Translations under genes and position numbers: made by a program
NCBI GenBank assembly: GCA_964644675.1
Contig: CAZXWK010000004.1
Span: 33,322 to 97,321, forward strand
Length of the DNA: 64,000 nucleotides
Source of the DNA: CAZXWK01 sp964644675
GTDB taxonomy: Bacteria > Actinomycetota > Coriobacteriia > Anaerosomatales > JAAXUF01
Direction of reading: 5' to 3'
Notes under the pieces: model-generated
The model's database searches: none
What the model was told of the DNA's origin: nothing
Seen by the model: the letters and a program-made list of their open reading frames with translations, nothing else
Shown: positions 51,737 to 61,151 of the stretch, in pieces
How the letters are laid out: every line of letters begins with the position of its first letter
Position numbering within the stretch: the stretch's first letter is position 1

Positions 51737-52264
51737 CTACTCCATGCTCTTCAGGATCTCGTACAGCAAGCCCAGGAGCGCGGCCTTGACCGAGTCCTTC
51801 TCGCGGGCATCCACCGGGAACAGGGGCGTCTCGTCCGGCAGGCCGAGGTCTTGCCGCACGCGGCGCACCATCTCGGTGTCATCCGCGGCGACCTTGTTGG
51901 CGGCGACCACGAAGGGTACGTCCGACATGTTCGTGAAGAAGTCGATCATGCCGCGCGCATCCTCGAAGGTCGACGGTTCCATCGCGTCGACGAGCAGCAC
52001 GAATCCGAGCATGCCCTCCGAGAGGGTCTCCCACATGAAGGAGAACCGCTGCTGACCGGGCGTTCCGAACAGGTAGAGGACCACGTCGTCGGAGACGGTG
52101 ATCCGACCGAAGTCCATCGCGACGGTCGTCTCACCGTCGCCCTCGCCCGACGCGTCGCTCACTTGCCGCTCGGTCGAGAGCACGGTGATCTCGCTCACCG
52201 CCTTGATGAACGTCGTCTTGCCCGCATTGAATGGGCCGGTGACAACCACTTTCACGGACTGCAT
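51737..52264 (-). CDS. Small Ras-like/MglA-type GTPase
   Basis: A 175-residue GTPase. G1/Walker A is GPFNAGKT (residues 10-17), switch residues Thr47-Thr48, G3 is FGTPGQQRF (66-74) and G4 is ANKVA (122-126), where the usual NKxD Asp is replaced by Ala, followed by two Asp. The tail has the G5-like FPVDAREKDS. The form is like the CvnD/MglA-type small GTPases that pair with Roadblock proteins to control polarity or motility motors. It lies between a DUF4388 gene and the Pro/Ala-rich gene, in the same operon as a Roadblock gene. Its partner in the locus is probably one of these; nucleotide hydrolysis partners are inferred. Confidence 0.88.
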   Translation of the reverse strand: MQSVKVVVTGPFNAGKTTFIKAVSEITVLSTERQVSDASGEGDGETTVAMDFGRITVSDDVVLYLFGTPGQQRFSFMWETLSEGMLGFVLLVDAMEPSTFEDARGMIDFFTNMSDVPFVVAANKVAADDTEMVRRVRQDLGLPDETPLFPVDAREKDSVKAALLGLLYEILKSME

Positions 52265-52282
52265 GGGCTTTGGGCTCTTCCT

Positions 52283-54709
52283 CTACAGGTTCTTGATGCC
52301 GTCGATGATCTTGAGCAGAGTGTCCTTGTCGACCCGCGCGTCACGGTGGAGCACGCCTTCGGCGTTCGCGTCCGGGATCTTGTTGACGCTCGTAGTCGGT
52401 CGCGCCGGCCGGTCGGCGCCGGTCAGCGCCGAGAGCTCGTCGGTCATTCCACCGCTGAAGCCCATCTCGTCGATCGTGATGTCCTCGAGGAACGCGTCGG
52501 TCGAGATCACGCCCCCGGTCTCTGCGGGAGGCGCGACCTCGCGCAGCAGCTCTTCGTCGAAGTCGGCGGCGGTCGGCACCTCCTCGAGGTCGGCGACGGG
52601 CTCTCCACCGTCGACGTCGAGCGACTGGAGCAGTTCCGAGAAGTCCGCTGTCTCGTCGGCGATACCGACGCCGGCCGCAGCCTCAGCGGGTGCAACGTCG
52701 ACCTGGGGCTCGACGAGAGGCGACACCTCGAGGTCCGCCGCCAACGAGGCGAGCTCGGGCGCGAGGGGCTCGGGCTGCTCGGCGGCTTCCTCCACCACCG
52801 GCGGCACCCATGCCGCGGGCGGCTCCGCCGTCGCTTCACCCACGGGGCCGAGCAGGTCCGACGGCAGTTCCCCGAGACCGAGCGCCATCAAGTCGCGCTC
52901 GAAGTCGGGCACCTCGCCCGGGGCCGCTGCAACTTCGGTTTCAGGAGCAGACGGTTCGATGGCCGGCAATCCGGCCAGGCCCGCTACCGCTTCCTCGGTC
53001 GGCGGTGCGGGCGTGAAGACGGCCTCGTGAGCCGGAACCTCGTACGCCTCGCCGCCGGGCATCGCGTACGACTCCGACGCGGGCTCGGCCACCTCGAGGA
53101 ACTCACCCTCGGCAGGCGCCTGCTCGAGTTCGGCCTCGATCGCTGCGAGCGGGGACTCCTCCCCCACCTGCGGCGGCGCCCACTCCAGCGGGGGGGCCTC
53201 GGCAGCGGCGGGCTCGGTGGCCTGCAGGAGTGCGTCGGGCAGTTCGTCGAGGACCGGAAGCGGCTCGGGCATCAGCGGCTCGACAGCGACCTGCGCAGCG
53301 TAGTCCGCGGGCGGCTCTCCGAAGGGCACGCCGGCCTCGACCGGCGGCTCGAACGATCCGGCCGCAGCGATCGGTTCGGGCGCGAGCGTCTCGGCGGCGG
53401 GTTCGGTCTCGGCGGCGGGCTGCTCGGCGAGGACCGGCTCGGGCGCGGGACCGGACTCGAGCTCGGCGACCACGGCCTCCGAGACCGCGTCGAGCGCCTC
53501 GTCCAGGCCGACGCTCTCCGGCTCGAACTCGGGTATGTCGGCGAGGAGGTCCTCGACCGAGGGTACCGGCACGAGCTGGAGCTCGACGCCCTCCTCGCTC
53601 TCGATGACGGGCGCGGACATGAACGCCGGCTCCTCGCCCGGGACGTAGGGCTCGGGCGCGGGCGCGGGCTCGGCGGCGGGAGCGGCCGGCTGCTGGAGCA
53701 CCGCTCCCATCATCTCCTCGAGAACGGCGACGTCCTCGGCGGTGGGAGCGCCCGTCGCGGCGCCCAGGAACTCCGGCACCTCGGTGGGCTCGTTGCTGAC
53801 GTGCGGCACGGGCACCTCGGCGGCGGCGTGCTCGGCCTCGAGCCGCGCCTCGGCCTCGGCCTGCAGGGCCGCCTCACGTTCGAGAGCCTCCGCGCGCGCC
53901 GCCTCGTCGGCCGCCTTGCGTGCCGCGCGCACCTCGGCGAGCGCAGCTTCGCGCTCGGCTCGCTCCGCACGCGCCTTCTCGATCTCCTCGTCGGTGGCGA
54001 ACTCGAGCAGGCCGGCCGAGAAGAGGCCGTAGACGATGCGCGCGACCTCGAAGTCGGTGCGCTCGGTGTCGTGCGCCATCTCGGCGACCGAACGCGAGCC
54101 GTCCACGAGAAGCAGCAGGTTCCACTCCATGGGCTTGAGCGAGATCTCGAAGGTGCCCTCGCCCGGGGCGGTCGCCATCTTGAAGACCACGTCCATCGAC
54201 GGGATCTTCTTCTTGATCCGGTTCCACTCCTCGAGGCGGCGGCTGCCTTCCATGATCACGTTCTCGATGGAGACCGAGAGCCCGATGTCCTCCTCGGCGG
54301 CCTCGGGCATCGCCTCGAAGTCGAACTCGCCCTCGTCCCAGCGCATCAGGTCGAAGATCGTCTCCTGGATCTGCTCCTGGACGAAGTCCTCGAGGACCGC
54401 CTCGGTGATGTAGCCCTCATCGACGAGGATCTGGCCGAGTCGGCGTCCGTCCTCGCCTTCGGCCCCGCGCAGCTCGAGTGCCTTCGCGAGCGCCTGCGGC
54501 GTCACGCGCTGCGCACGTACGAGCCGCTCGCCCAGCGGTTCCGTGTGCCAGTTCGACTGCGCGAAGAAGACGTCGCCGTCGCGGAACCACACGCTTCCGA
54601 GCGCGCCGTCCTCGCGCTCGATGCGCAGCACCCCGGTCTTCCGGCTGAAGGTCACCAGCTGGAAGACGTCAGGGAGACTGAAGTCCTTGAGGTTGCCGCG
54701 CAGCGCCAT
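52283..54709 (-). CDS. DUF4388 (PATAN-type) protein with long acidic linker
   Basis: An 808-residue cytoplasmic protein. The N-terminal domain (about 1-130) starts MALRGNLKDFSLPDVFQLVTFSRKTGVLRI, the DUF4388/PATAN pattern, followed by a second helical/winged region to about 240 (LLLVDGSRSVAEMAHDTERTDFEVARIVYGLF). A short Glu/Ala/Arg coiled coil (about 243-300) leads into more than 450 residues of acidic Glu/Pro/Ala low-complexity sequence. A small conserved end (VDKDTLLKIIDGIKNL) closes it. PATAN proteins are signalling adaptors in motility systems of other bacteria. It sits between Roadblock and GTPase genes, 48 and 18 bases away. The long linker could tether the GTPase module to a motor; unproven. 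Confidence 0.8.
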   Translation of the reverse strand: MALRGNLKDFSLPDVFQLVTFSRKTGVLRIEREDGALGSVWFRDGDVFFAQSNWHTEPLGERLVRAQRVTPQALAKALELRGAEGEDGRRLGQILVDEGYITEAVLEDFVQEQIQETIFDLMRWDEGEFDFEAMPEAAEEDIGLSVSIENVIMEGSRRLEEWNRIKKKIPSMDVVFKMATAPGEGTFEISLKPMEWNLLLLVDGSRSVAEMAHDTERTDFEVARIVYGLFSAGLLEFATDEEIEKARAERAEREAALAEVRAARKAADEAARAEALEREAALQAEAEARLEAEHAAAEVPVPHVSNEPTEVPEFLGAATGAPTAEDVAVLEEMMGAVLQQPAAPAAEPAPAPEPYVPGEEPAFMSAPVIESEEGVELQLVPVPSVEDLLADIPEFEPESVGLDEALDAVSEAVVAELESGPAPEPVLAEQPAAETEPAAETLAPEPIAAAGSFEPPVEAGVPFGEPPADYAAQVAVEPLMPEPLPVLDELPDALLQATEPAAAEAPPLEWAPPQVGEESPLAAIEAELEQAPAEGEFLEVAEPASESYAMPGGEAYEVPAHEAVFTPAPPTEEAVAGLAGLPAIEPSAPETEVAAAPGEVPDFERDLMALGLGELPSDLLGPVGEATAEPPAAWVPPVVEEAAEQPEPLAPELASLAADLEVSPLVEPQVDVAPAEAAAGVGIADETADFSELLQSLDVDGGEPVADLEEVPTAADFDEELLREVAPPAETGGVISTDAFLEDITIDEMGFSGGMTDELSALTGADRPARPTTSVNKIPDANAEGVLHRDARVDKDTLLKIIDGIKNL

Positions 54710-54757
54710 GCTTGTCGTCTGCTTCCCTTGCGTCGTCGCGTACGGTCCCGCTCGTGC

Positions 54758-55366
54758 CTAGCCGAGAATCTCGGCGATCTGCTCGGCGGCGGCCCGCATG
54801 TCGTAGAGCACCAATCCGAGCTTCGCCTCCATCGCGGCGATGCACGTGAGCACCGCACGGTCCCCGGCGGCGATCAGCATCACGTAGCCGCCCTCGCCTT
54901 CGATGAAGACCTGCGAAAGGTGGCCGCGGCCGAGTTCGGCGGCGGCACGCTCGCCGAGGCCGAGGATCGCCGCCGACATCGCGCCGACCCGGTCCTCCTG
55001 CATCCCCTCAGGCAGGGCCGACGCCATGGTGAAGCCGTCGAGCGAAACGAGCGCGGCTGCCTGGATCTCCTGGTTGTCCTCCATGAGGTCGTCGAGCGCG
55101 TTGGCCAACCGCTCCTCCCGCGTCGCCTGCTGCACGCCCGCCACCGGCCTGCCGGCGGCCGCCGGGGCCGGCGCCGGCACGGCCGCAGCCGCGGGCGCAG
55201 CGGCAGGAGCCGCCACGGGCACGGGTTGCGGCGCAGGTTGCGCGGCCGCGACCGGAGCGGCGGCGGCGCCGGGAACCACGACGGGTGCGGCGATCAGTTC
55301 GTCGTCGTCTTCAAGATCGTCGTCGACGTCACTGATGAAGAAGTCACCGAACGCGTTGTCAGCCAT
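54758..55366 (-). CDS. Roadblock/LC7 domain protein
   Basis: A 202-residue protein. An acidic N terminus (DVDDDLEDDDE, about 14-24) and an Ala/Pro linker (about 27-85) precede a Roadblock/LC7 domain: LDDLMEDNQEIQAAALVSLDGFTMAS ... AILGLGERAAAELGRGHLSQVFIEGEGGYVMLIAAGDRAVL. Roadblock proteins of bacteria (MglB, CvnB) regulate small GTPases as activators or scaffolds; the neighbouring GTPase fits. I chose ATG at 55364-55366 with GGAGGT 8 bases upstream; the longer frame from 55429 lacks support. It follows pilB2 by 144 bases. Confidence 0.88.
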   Translation of the reverse strand: MADNAFGDFFISDVDDDLEDDDELIAAPVVVPGAAAAPVAAAQPAPQPVPVAAPAAAPAAAAVPAPAPAAAGRPVAGVQQATREERLANALDDLMEDNQEIQAAALVSLDGFTMASALPEGMQEDRVGAMSAAILGLGERAAAELGRGHLSQVFIEGEGGYVMLIAAGDRAVLTCIAAMEAKLGLVLYDMRAAAEQIAEILG

Positions 55367-55510
55367 GGCTGGAGCACCTCCGAGAGACCCGAGTTCGCCC
55401 CTCAACGGGACCCGGGCATACGCGAACAAGCCCGTCCGCGACGGGTCGTTTCATACTCTCACGAAGGGGTGAGCGACACAACCGACCTGCGAGAATGCGG
55501 CCGACGGCGC

Positions 55511-57184
55511 TTAGACGACGACGCGCAGGACCTCCTCGACGGAGGTCATCCCCATCTTCACCTTCGCGAACCCGTCGTCGCGCAGGGTGAGCATGCCCTC
55601 CGAGACCGCGACGCGCTTGATCTCGTCGGCGGACGCGCTCTCGACGGCGAGCCGCTCGAGCGATTCCGACATCGTCATGACCTCGTGGATGCCCATGCGG
55701 CCGCGATAGCCGATGCCCCCGCACTTCTTGCAGCCGCGAGCGCGGTACAGCTGGGGGATGTTGCCCGGCTCGAACGGGAAGCCGACCCGCGTCAGGGCGG
55801 CCTCCTCGGGGGTGTACGCCTCCTTGCAGTCCGGGCAAAGCCGCCGAGCAAGACGCTGAGCCATGACGAGCGTCACCGCGGACGCGGAGAGGAACGGCTC
55901 GATGCCCATCTCTGTCAGGCGCGTCAGCGCCGACGGTGCGTCGTTGGTGTGGAGCGTGGAGAGCACGAGGTGACCGGTCAGTGCGGCCTCGATGGCGATG
56001 GTGCCGGTCTCGCGGTCTCGGATCTCGCCGATCATGACCTTGTCGGGGTCCTGTCGGAGGATGGAGCGCAGTGCCGCGGCGAAGGTGAGTCCCGCGCGCT
56101 CGTGCACCTGCACCTGCGACAGGCCCGCAAGCCGGTACTCGACCGGATCCTCGACGGTGATGAGGTTGGTCTTGGGGTCGTTCGTCTCGTTGATCGCGGC
56201 GTACAGGGTGGTCGACTTTCCCGAACCGGTCGGTCCGGTCACCAGGATGGCGCCGTACGGAAGCTTCAGCGCGTCGAGCAGGCGCTTCATGTTGGTCTCG
56301 AGGAAGCCGAGGTCCTTGAGCGACATCATGATCGAGTCGCGGCGAAGGAGTCGCAGGACTGCGAGCTCGCCGTAGACGAGCGGCAGGACCGCGACGCGGA
56401 AGTCGACCGCCTTGCCGTCGAGCACGACACCGAACCGGCCGTCCTGCGGGATGCGGCGCTCGGCGATGTCCATGCCTGAGTTGATCTTGAGGCGGCTGAT
56501 GACCTGGCGGTGGAGCTTCTTGGGGAAGGTGTTGACCACCTGGCACACGCCGTCGATGCGGTAGCGGATGCGCATCTCGAACTCTGCCGGCTCGATGTAG
56601 ACGTCGCCGGCACCCTGCCGGATGGCGTCGGTGATGACCTGGTTCATGAGGCGCGCGACAACGGAGTCCTCGCGGTCTTCGCCCTCGTCCTCATCGCCCC
56701 CCACGCTCACTGCCTGCTCGAGGTCGCCGACCATGTCGTTCACGTTGGTCTGCGACGCGCTGAACTTGTCGATCGCGGCTATGAGGTCGCTCTCGGCGGC
56801 GACGACCGGCTTGATCTCGAGCCCCGTGACGATGCGCACGTCGTCGATGGCGAAGATGTTGGCGGGGTCGGCCATCGCGACGACGAGCTCATCGTCCTGC
56901 ACCTTGATGGGCAGCACGGCGTAGCGCCGCATCAGATCGGACTTGAGCATGAGCGCCGCGGCCGGATCGATGTCGTAGGAGCCGATGTCCACGAACGCGA
57001 GCCCCATGGACTCGGCGATGGCCTGGGCGACGCGGGTCTCGCTCGCGAACCCGAGGTCGTCGAGCACGTGCGGCAGGGGGCGACCGTCGGCGACGGCCAC
57101 CGCTTCGGCGAGCTGCTCGTCGTTGATGACGCCCGCACCGACGAGCAGTCGACCCAGACGCATGCTGTTCGCGTGCATCATCAC
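55511..57184 (-). CDS. Type IV pilus extension ATPase PilB, copy 2
   Basis: A 557-residue PilB/GspE paralog of the copy at 48212, same length and order: MshEN N-terminal domain (RLGRLLVGAGVINDEQLAEAV), Walker A GPTGSGKST, ITVEDPVEYRLAG, Walker B KVMIGEIRDRETG, LSTLHTNDA and the zinc pairs CPDC and CKKCGGIGYRGR. It keeps the canonical RQDPD before Walker B. It has no PilT-type features, so it is a second extension-type motor. The start GTG 57182-57184 overlaps the aroE TGA; ATGs at 57181 and 57178 are possible. First gene of the putative GTPase-module operon. Confidence 0.9.
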   Translation of the reverse strand: MMMHANSMRLGRLLVGAGVINDEQLAEAVAVADGRPLPHVLDDLGFASETRVAQAIAESMGLAFVDIGSYDIDPAAALMLKSDLMRRYAVLPIKVQDDELVVAMADPANIFAIDDVRIVTGLEIKPVVAAESDLIAAIDKFSASQTNVNDMVGDLEQAVSVGGDEDEGEDREDSVVARLMNQVITDAIRQGAGDVYIEPAEFEMRIRYRIDGVCQVVNTFPKKLHRQVISRLKINSGMDIAERRIPQDGRFGVVLDGKAVDFRVAVLPLVYGELAVLRLLRRDSIMMSLKDLGFLETNMKRLLDALKLPYGAILVTGPTGSGKSTTLYAAINETNDPKTNLITVEDPVEYRLAGLSQVQVHERAGLTFAAALRSILRQDPDKVMIGEIRDRETGTIAIEAALTGHLVLSTLHTNDAPSALTRLTEMGIEPFLSASAVTLVMAQRLARRLCPDCKEAYTPEEAALTRVGFPFEPGNIPQLYRARGCKKCGGIGYRGRMGIHEVMTMSESLERLAVESASADEIKRVAVSEGMLTLRDDGFAKVKMGMTSVEEVLRVVV

Positions 57185-58083
57185 CTGATCGGTTCTCCCT
57201 GCACGGCTACCCTCAGCTTCAGCTCCTCCTCCGCTGCCGCACGCATGACGTCGCGCGGCGTTCGCGTCTGTGCGCTGTCATTCCAGATGTCGACCGCCGT
57301 CGCGCCTTGGCACACGAGCATTCCCAGTCCGTCGAGCACGGTCGCCCCGGCGGCCGTGCCGCTGGCGACGAGCGGCGTGCGCTCGGGAGTCCCGTACACC
57401 ATGTCCAGCACGACCTGCCCGGGACCGAGCCACTCTGCCGGCACGGGGCACGGGTCGTTCGGATTCATGCCGATCGGCGTCGCGTTGATGACGAGGTCCG
57501 CGCTTCGCACGGCCTCCCCCGCCTCGTTGAACGTGAGCGCGGTCGTTTCGATGGCCGATGTCTGGGCACTCATCCGGTCGACTAGTTCTTCGGCACGTTC
57601 GAGCTTTCGGTTGACCACCGTGATGCTCGCGGCCTTCGCGAGGATCAGCGCGACGTACGCGCCGCCCGCCGCGCCGCCGGCGCCGAAGATGACCACGCGC
57701 TTGCCCGCGGGATCGAATCCAGCTTCGGTCTCGAGCGCCTCGAGCATGCCGCGGCCGTCGGTGTTGTAGCCGATCAGCTGGCCGTCTCGGCAGTGAACGG
57801 TGTTGACCGCACCTGCCATACGGGCGGCCATGGCGACCTCGTCACACAGCTCGAGCACATCCGCCTTGAACGGCATGGTCACGTTGAATCCCACGAAGGG
57901 GAGCTCCCGGATGGCGGCGACGAGTCGGCGGAGACCCATCTCGTCCTGCACCGCGAGGGGCACGTAGGCCCAGTCGAGCCCGAGTTCCTCGTAGACGGCG
58001 TTGTGCATGGCAGGCGACAGGGTGTGGTCGAGCGGCCAGCCGATGACCCCGGCGAGGCGTGTCGTTCCACTGATGCGTCCCAT
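57181..58083 (-). CDS. aroE: Shikimate dehydrogenase
   Basis: A 300-residue NADPH enzyme reducing 3-dehydroshikimate to shikimate. Substrate-binding WPLDHTLSPAMHNAVYEE, catalytic Lys73 in NVTMPFKADV and Asp109 in YNTDGRG, and the NADP motif FGAGGAAGGAYVA are present. The C terminus ends LRVAVQGEPIR with a TGA overlapping the pilB2 start. It is separated from the aroC-K-B-Q cluster by the 15-kb pilus locus. It follows yqeG by 37 bases. Confidence 0.94.
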   Translation of the reverse strand: MGRISGTTRLAGVIGWPLDHTLSPAMHNAVYEELGLDWAYVPLAVQDEMGLRRLVAAIRELPFVGFNVTMPFKADVLELCDEVAMAARMAGAVNTVHCRDGQLIGYNTDGRGMLEALETEAGFDPAGKRVVIFGAGGAAGGAYVALILAKAASITVVNRKLERAEELVDRMSAQTSAIETTALTFNEAGEAVRSADLVINATPIGMNPNDPCPVPAEWLGPGQVVLDMVYGTPERTPLVASGTAAGATVLDGLGMLVCQGATAVDIWNDSAQTRTPRDVMRAAAEEELKLRVAVQGEPIR

Positions 58084-58120
58084 TGCCTCACGCTCCCGGC
58101 GTCACGAAGCTACAACGAGT

Positions 58121-58609
58121 CTAGGGCAGCGGGGCACGGCCAGCCAAGAGCGCCTTCTCGGCCTTGCGCAGCAGCAGCGTGTGGGGCAGGTCCGATTGCG
58201 AGAGCGGGACGACCAAGATCGCCCGCATCCCGAGCAGCTTGCCGCCCAGCACGTCGGTGAAGATCTGGTCGCCCACTGTCGCCGCGGACGAGCGCTTCGA
58301 GCCGCACTTCGAGAGGGCGCGCCAGAAGGCGAACGGGAGCGGCTTGACCGCCTTGGCGACCAGCTCGAACCCGAGCTGCTCGGCCACGCCCTTGACGCGC
58401 TCGTGCCAGTTGTTCGACACGAGGCACACCTTGAAGCCGCGCGAGCGTACCTCGTCGGCCCACGCGCGGGAACTCGCGGGGATGTCGCCCGAGTTCCTGG
58501 GCAGCAAGGTGTTGTCCAGATCCACGAAGAGGGTGTCGATACCATCGGCCGTCAGCCGGTCGAGGTCGATGTCGGGCACGCTGCGGTAGTAGTAGTCCGG
58601 TGAGAGCAT
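58121..58609 (-). CDS. yqeG: YqeG family HAD-type phosphatase
   Basis: A 162-residue HAD IIIA phosphatase with FVDLDNTLLPRN (nucleophile Asp), VCLVSNNWHERV (motif II Ser-Asn) and GDQIFTDVLGGKLLGM (motif IV). YqeG is conserved next to aroE-type genes in Firmicutes (yqeG-yqeH-aroE), and the same pairing occurs here. Natural substrate is unknown. ATG at 58607-58609 has AAGGA 4-5 bases upstream. Confidence 0.93.
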   Translation of the reverse strand: MLSPDYYYRSVPDIDLDRLTADGIDTLFVDLDNTLLPRNSGDIPASSRAWADEVRSRGFKVCLVSNNWHERVKGVAEQLGFELVAKAVKPLPFAFWRALSKCGSKRSSAATVGDQIFTDVLGGKLLGMRAILVVPLSQSDLPHTLLLRKAEKALLAGRAPLP

Positions 58610-58638
58610 GGGTTCCTTCGTCGTCGGTCGGACGGTCG

Positions 58639-59304
58639 TCAGTCTCGTTCTATGCCGAGGCCGGCCCCGGACGAGCCCAGGGCGTCTTGGCGCTGTTGCA
58701 GCTCGCGCGCCTTCTGCCGGTCGCCGGCGATGCTGTAGACGGTGCGGAAGATGCCGAGCGCCTCGAACTCATCGTCCTTGCTGGCGTACGTCATATCCTC
58801 GCCGAGGCCGATCCGCGCCTGCTCGAGCATCTGAGGCAGGTTCTTCTTGGGGTCCTGCATGAGCAGGAGCTGGATGTAGTTGGCCCGGAGCAGCGCGGAC
58901 TTCGGGTTCTGCTCGATGCCCTCCTTGGCAAGCGCGAGCCCCTCGTCCATCCGCTTCTGGCGCGCCAGCACGAACGACGCGACGTAGTAGGCCTGCTCGA
59001 ACTGCGGATTCAGCAGCTGCACGAGCCGAATCGTCGGCAGGAACTCCAAGCGCTGGTCGATGGGCGTGCCCTCGTTGTACTGGTGGAACTGCGGTTCGAG
59101 CCGGTTCCACAGCACCGCGGCCACGAACGTGCGCAGGCCGCCGAGGTACGCGAAGCTTGCCGTGCCCAGAAGCCGTGCCGCCGGGGTCTGGGGAACGGCC
59201 GGCGCGCTCGCCGCCGCGAGCGCCTGCGCGCCGAAGAGCAGCGCTACCAGAAGGCATGCGGTCACGCTCCACGCCGCAACGGGTTGTCGGGAGTACCAGC
59301 TCAC
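58639..59304 (-). CDS. TPR-type membrane-anchored protein beside an ABC exporter
   Basis: A 221-residue protein with a helix at about 15-32, then an extracytoplasmic Ala-rich part and helical repeats: QFEQAYYVASFVLARQKRMDEGLALAKEGIEQNPKSALLRANYIQLLL, then YSIAGDRQKARELQQRQ, typical TPR-like spacing. The GTG at 59302-59304 overlaps the permease TGA (GTGA) with GAGG 8 bases upstream. Its co-translation with the ABC-2 transporter suggests an assembly or scaffold role. Function unknown. Confidence 0.78.
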   Translation of the reverse strand: MSWYSRQPVAAWSVTACLLVALLFGAQALAAASAPAVPQTPAARLLGTASFAYLGGLRTFVAAVLWNRLEPQFHQYNEGTPIDQRLEFLPTIRLVQLLNPQFEQAYYVASFVLARQKRMDEGLALAKEGIEQNPKSALLRANYIQLLLMQDPKKNLPQMLEQARIGLGEDMTYASKDDEFEALGIFRTVYSIAGDRQKARELQQRQDALGSSGAGLGIERD

Positions 59305-60034
59305 AGATCGCGCCTCGAGAAGAGCGCCGAGCCGCCGATCATGAACAGCGACACCCACGCGCAGAACGCGACGAGCATCGCGACCAGGTAGACGAAGCTC
59401 ACGCCGCGACCGAGCGACACGGCGTTGATCACGTTGAAGATGTCGAGCGTGGGCAGGTAGAGGGGCGTGGCCTGCGTCTCGGGGATCTGGAAGAACGTGA
59501 GCACCGCATGGCCGATGAACGCGAACGACAGCCCGCCGATGACGCCGACCACGGCGCCCACCTGCGTGCTGAGCATCACCGTGAAGGCCATGATCACGCC
59601 CATCTCGAGCCAGACCGCGAAGGCCGCCTCGAACAGCAGCCACATGGGTGAGGGATACGTGAGCAGGCCGATGAGCACGGTGGCCACGGCGAAGGTGAAC
59701 ATCACGATACCCATCACCGCGAACATGCCGAGCCACGTGCCCAGTACGTACTGCCAGCGGCGCACGTCCCGCGAGATCACGTTGAAGACCGTGCGGCGCT
59801 CCACTTCGACCGGGATGCGCGTGGAGGCGAGCGTGAGCGCGACCACGAGGCCACCCGCGTACATGAGCGCTATCGCCACCTGCTTGAAGACGCTGTCAAC
59901 CACGCCGACGCCGTAGCTCGGCAGTGAGGGGATCGCAAGCGCGAGCAGCGCGGCAAAGACGACGACGACCCACACGACCTTGCGTCGCAAAGCGTCCGAG
60001 ACGACCGAAGCCGCGATTGCCAGGACCTTGCGCA

Positions 60035-60038
<4 letters not shown>
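59301..60038 (-). CDS. ABC-2 type transporter permease
   Basis: A 245-residue membrane protein with about six helices. It starts with an amphipathic helix (MRKVLAIAASVVSDALRRK), as in ABC-2 permeases, and lacks large soluble domains. Segments such as VEVERRTVFNVISRDVRRWQYVLG are the usual elbow helix following helix 2. The GTG at 60036-60038 overlaps the ATPase TGA; an ATG follows directly. With the upstream ATPase it forms an exporter of unknown cargo. Confidence 0.88.
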
Positions 60039-61081
<1,043 letters not shown>

Positions 61082-61151
61082 CGAGTTCTCCTCCAGGCGG
61101 GTCATCGGGGCGTGTTCGCGTGCCCATTCTCGCAGATGGAGTCGCGAACCG

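Noticed and set aside
51083..56479. A 1798-residue plus-strand open frame over the pilus genes
   Set aside because: It is antisense to five well-supported genes, has no start or family pattern, and is a GC-bias artefact of codon position.
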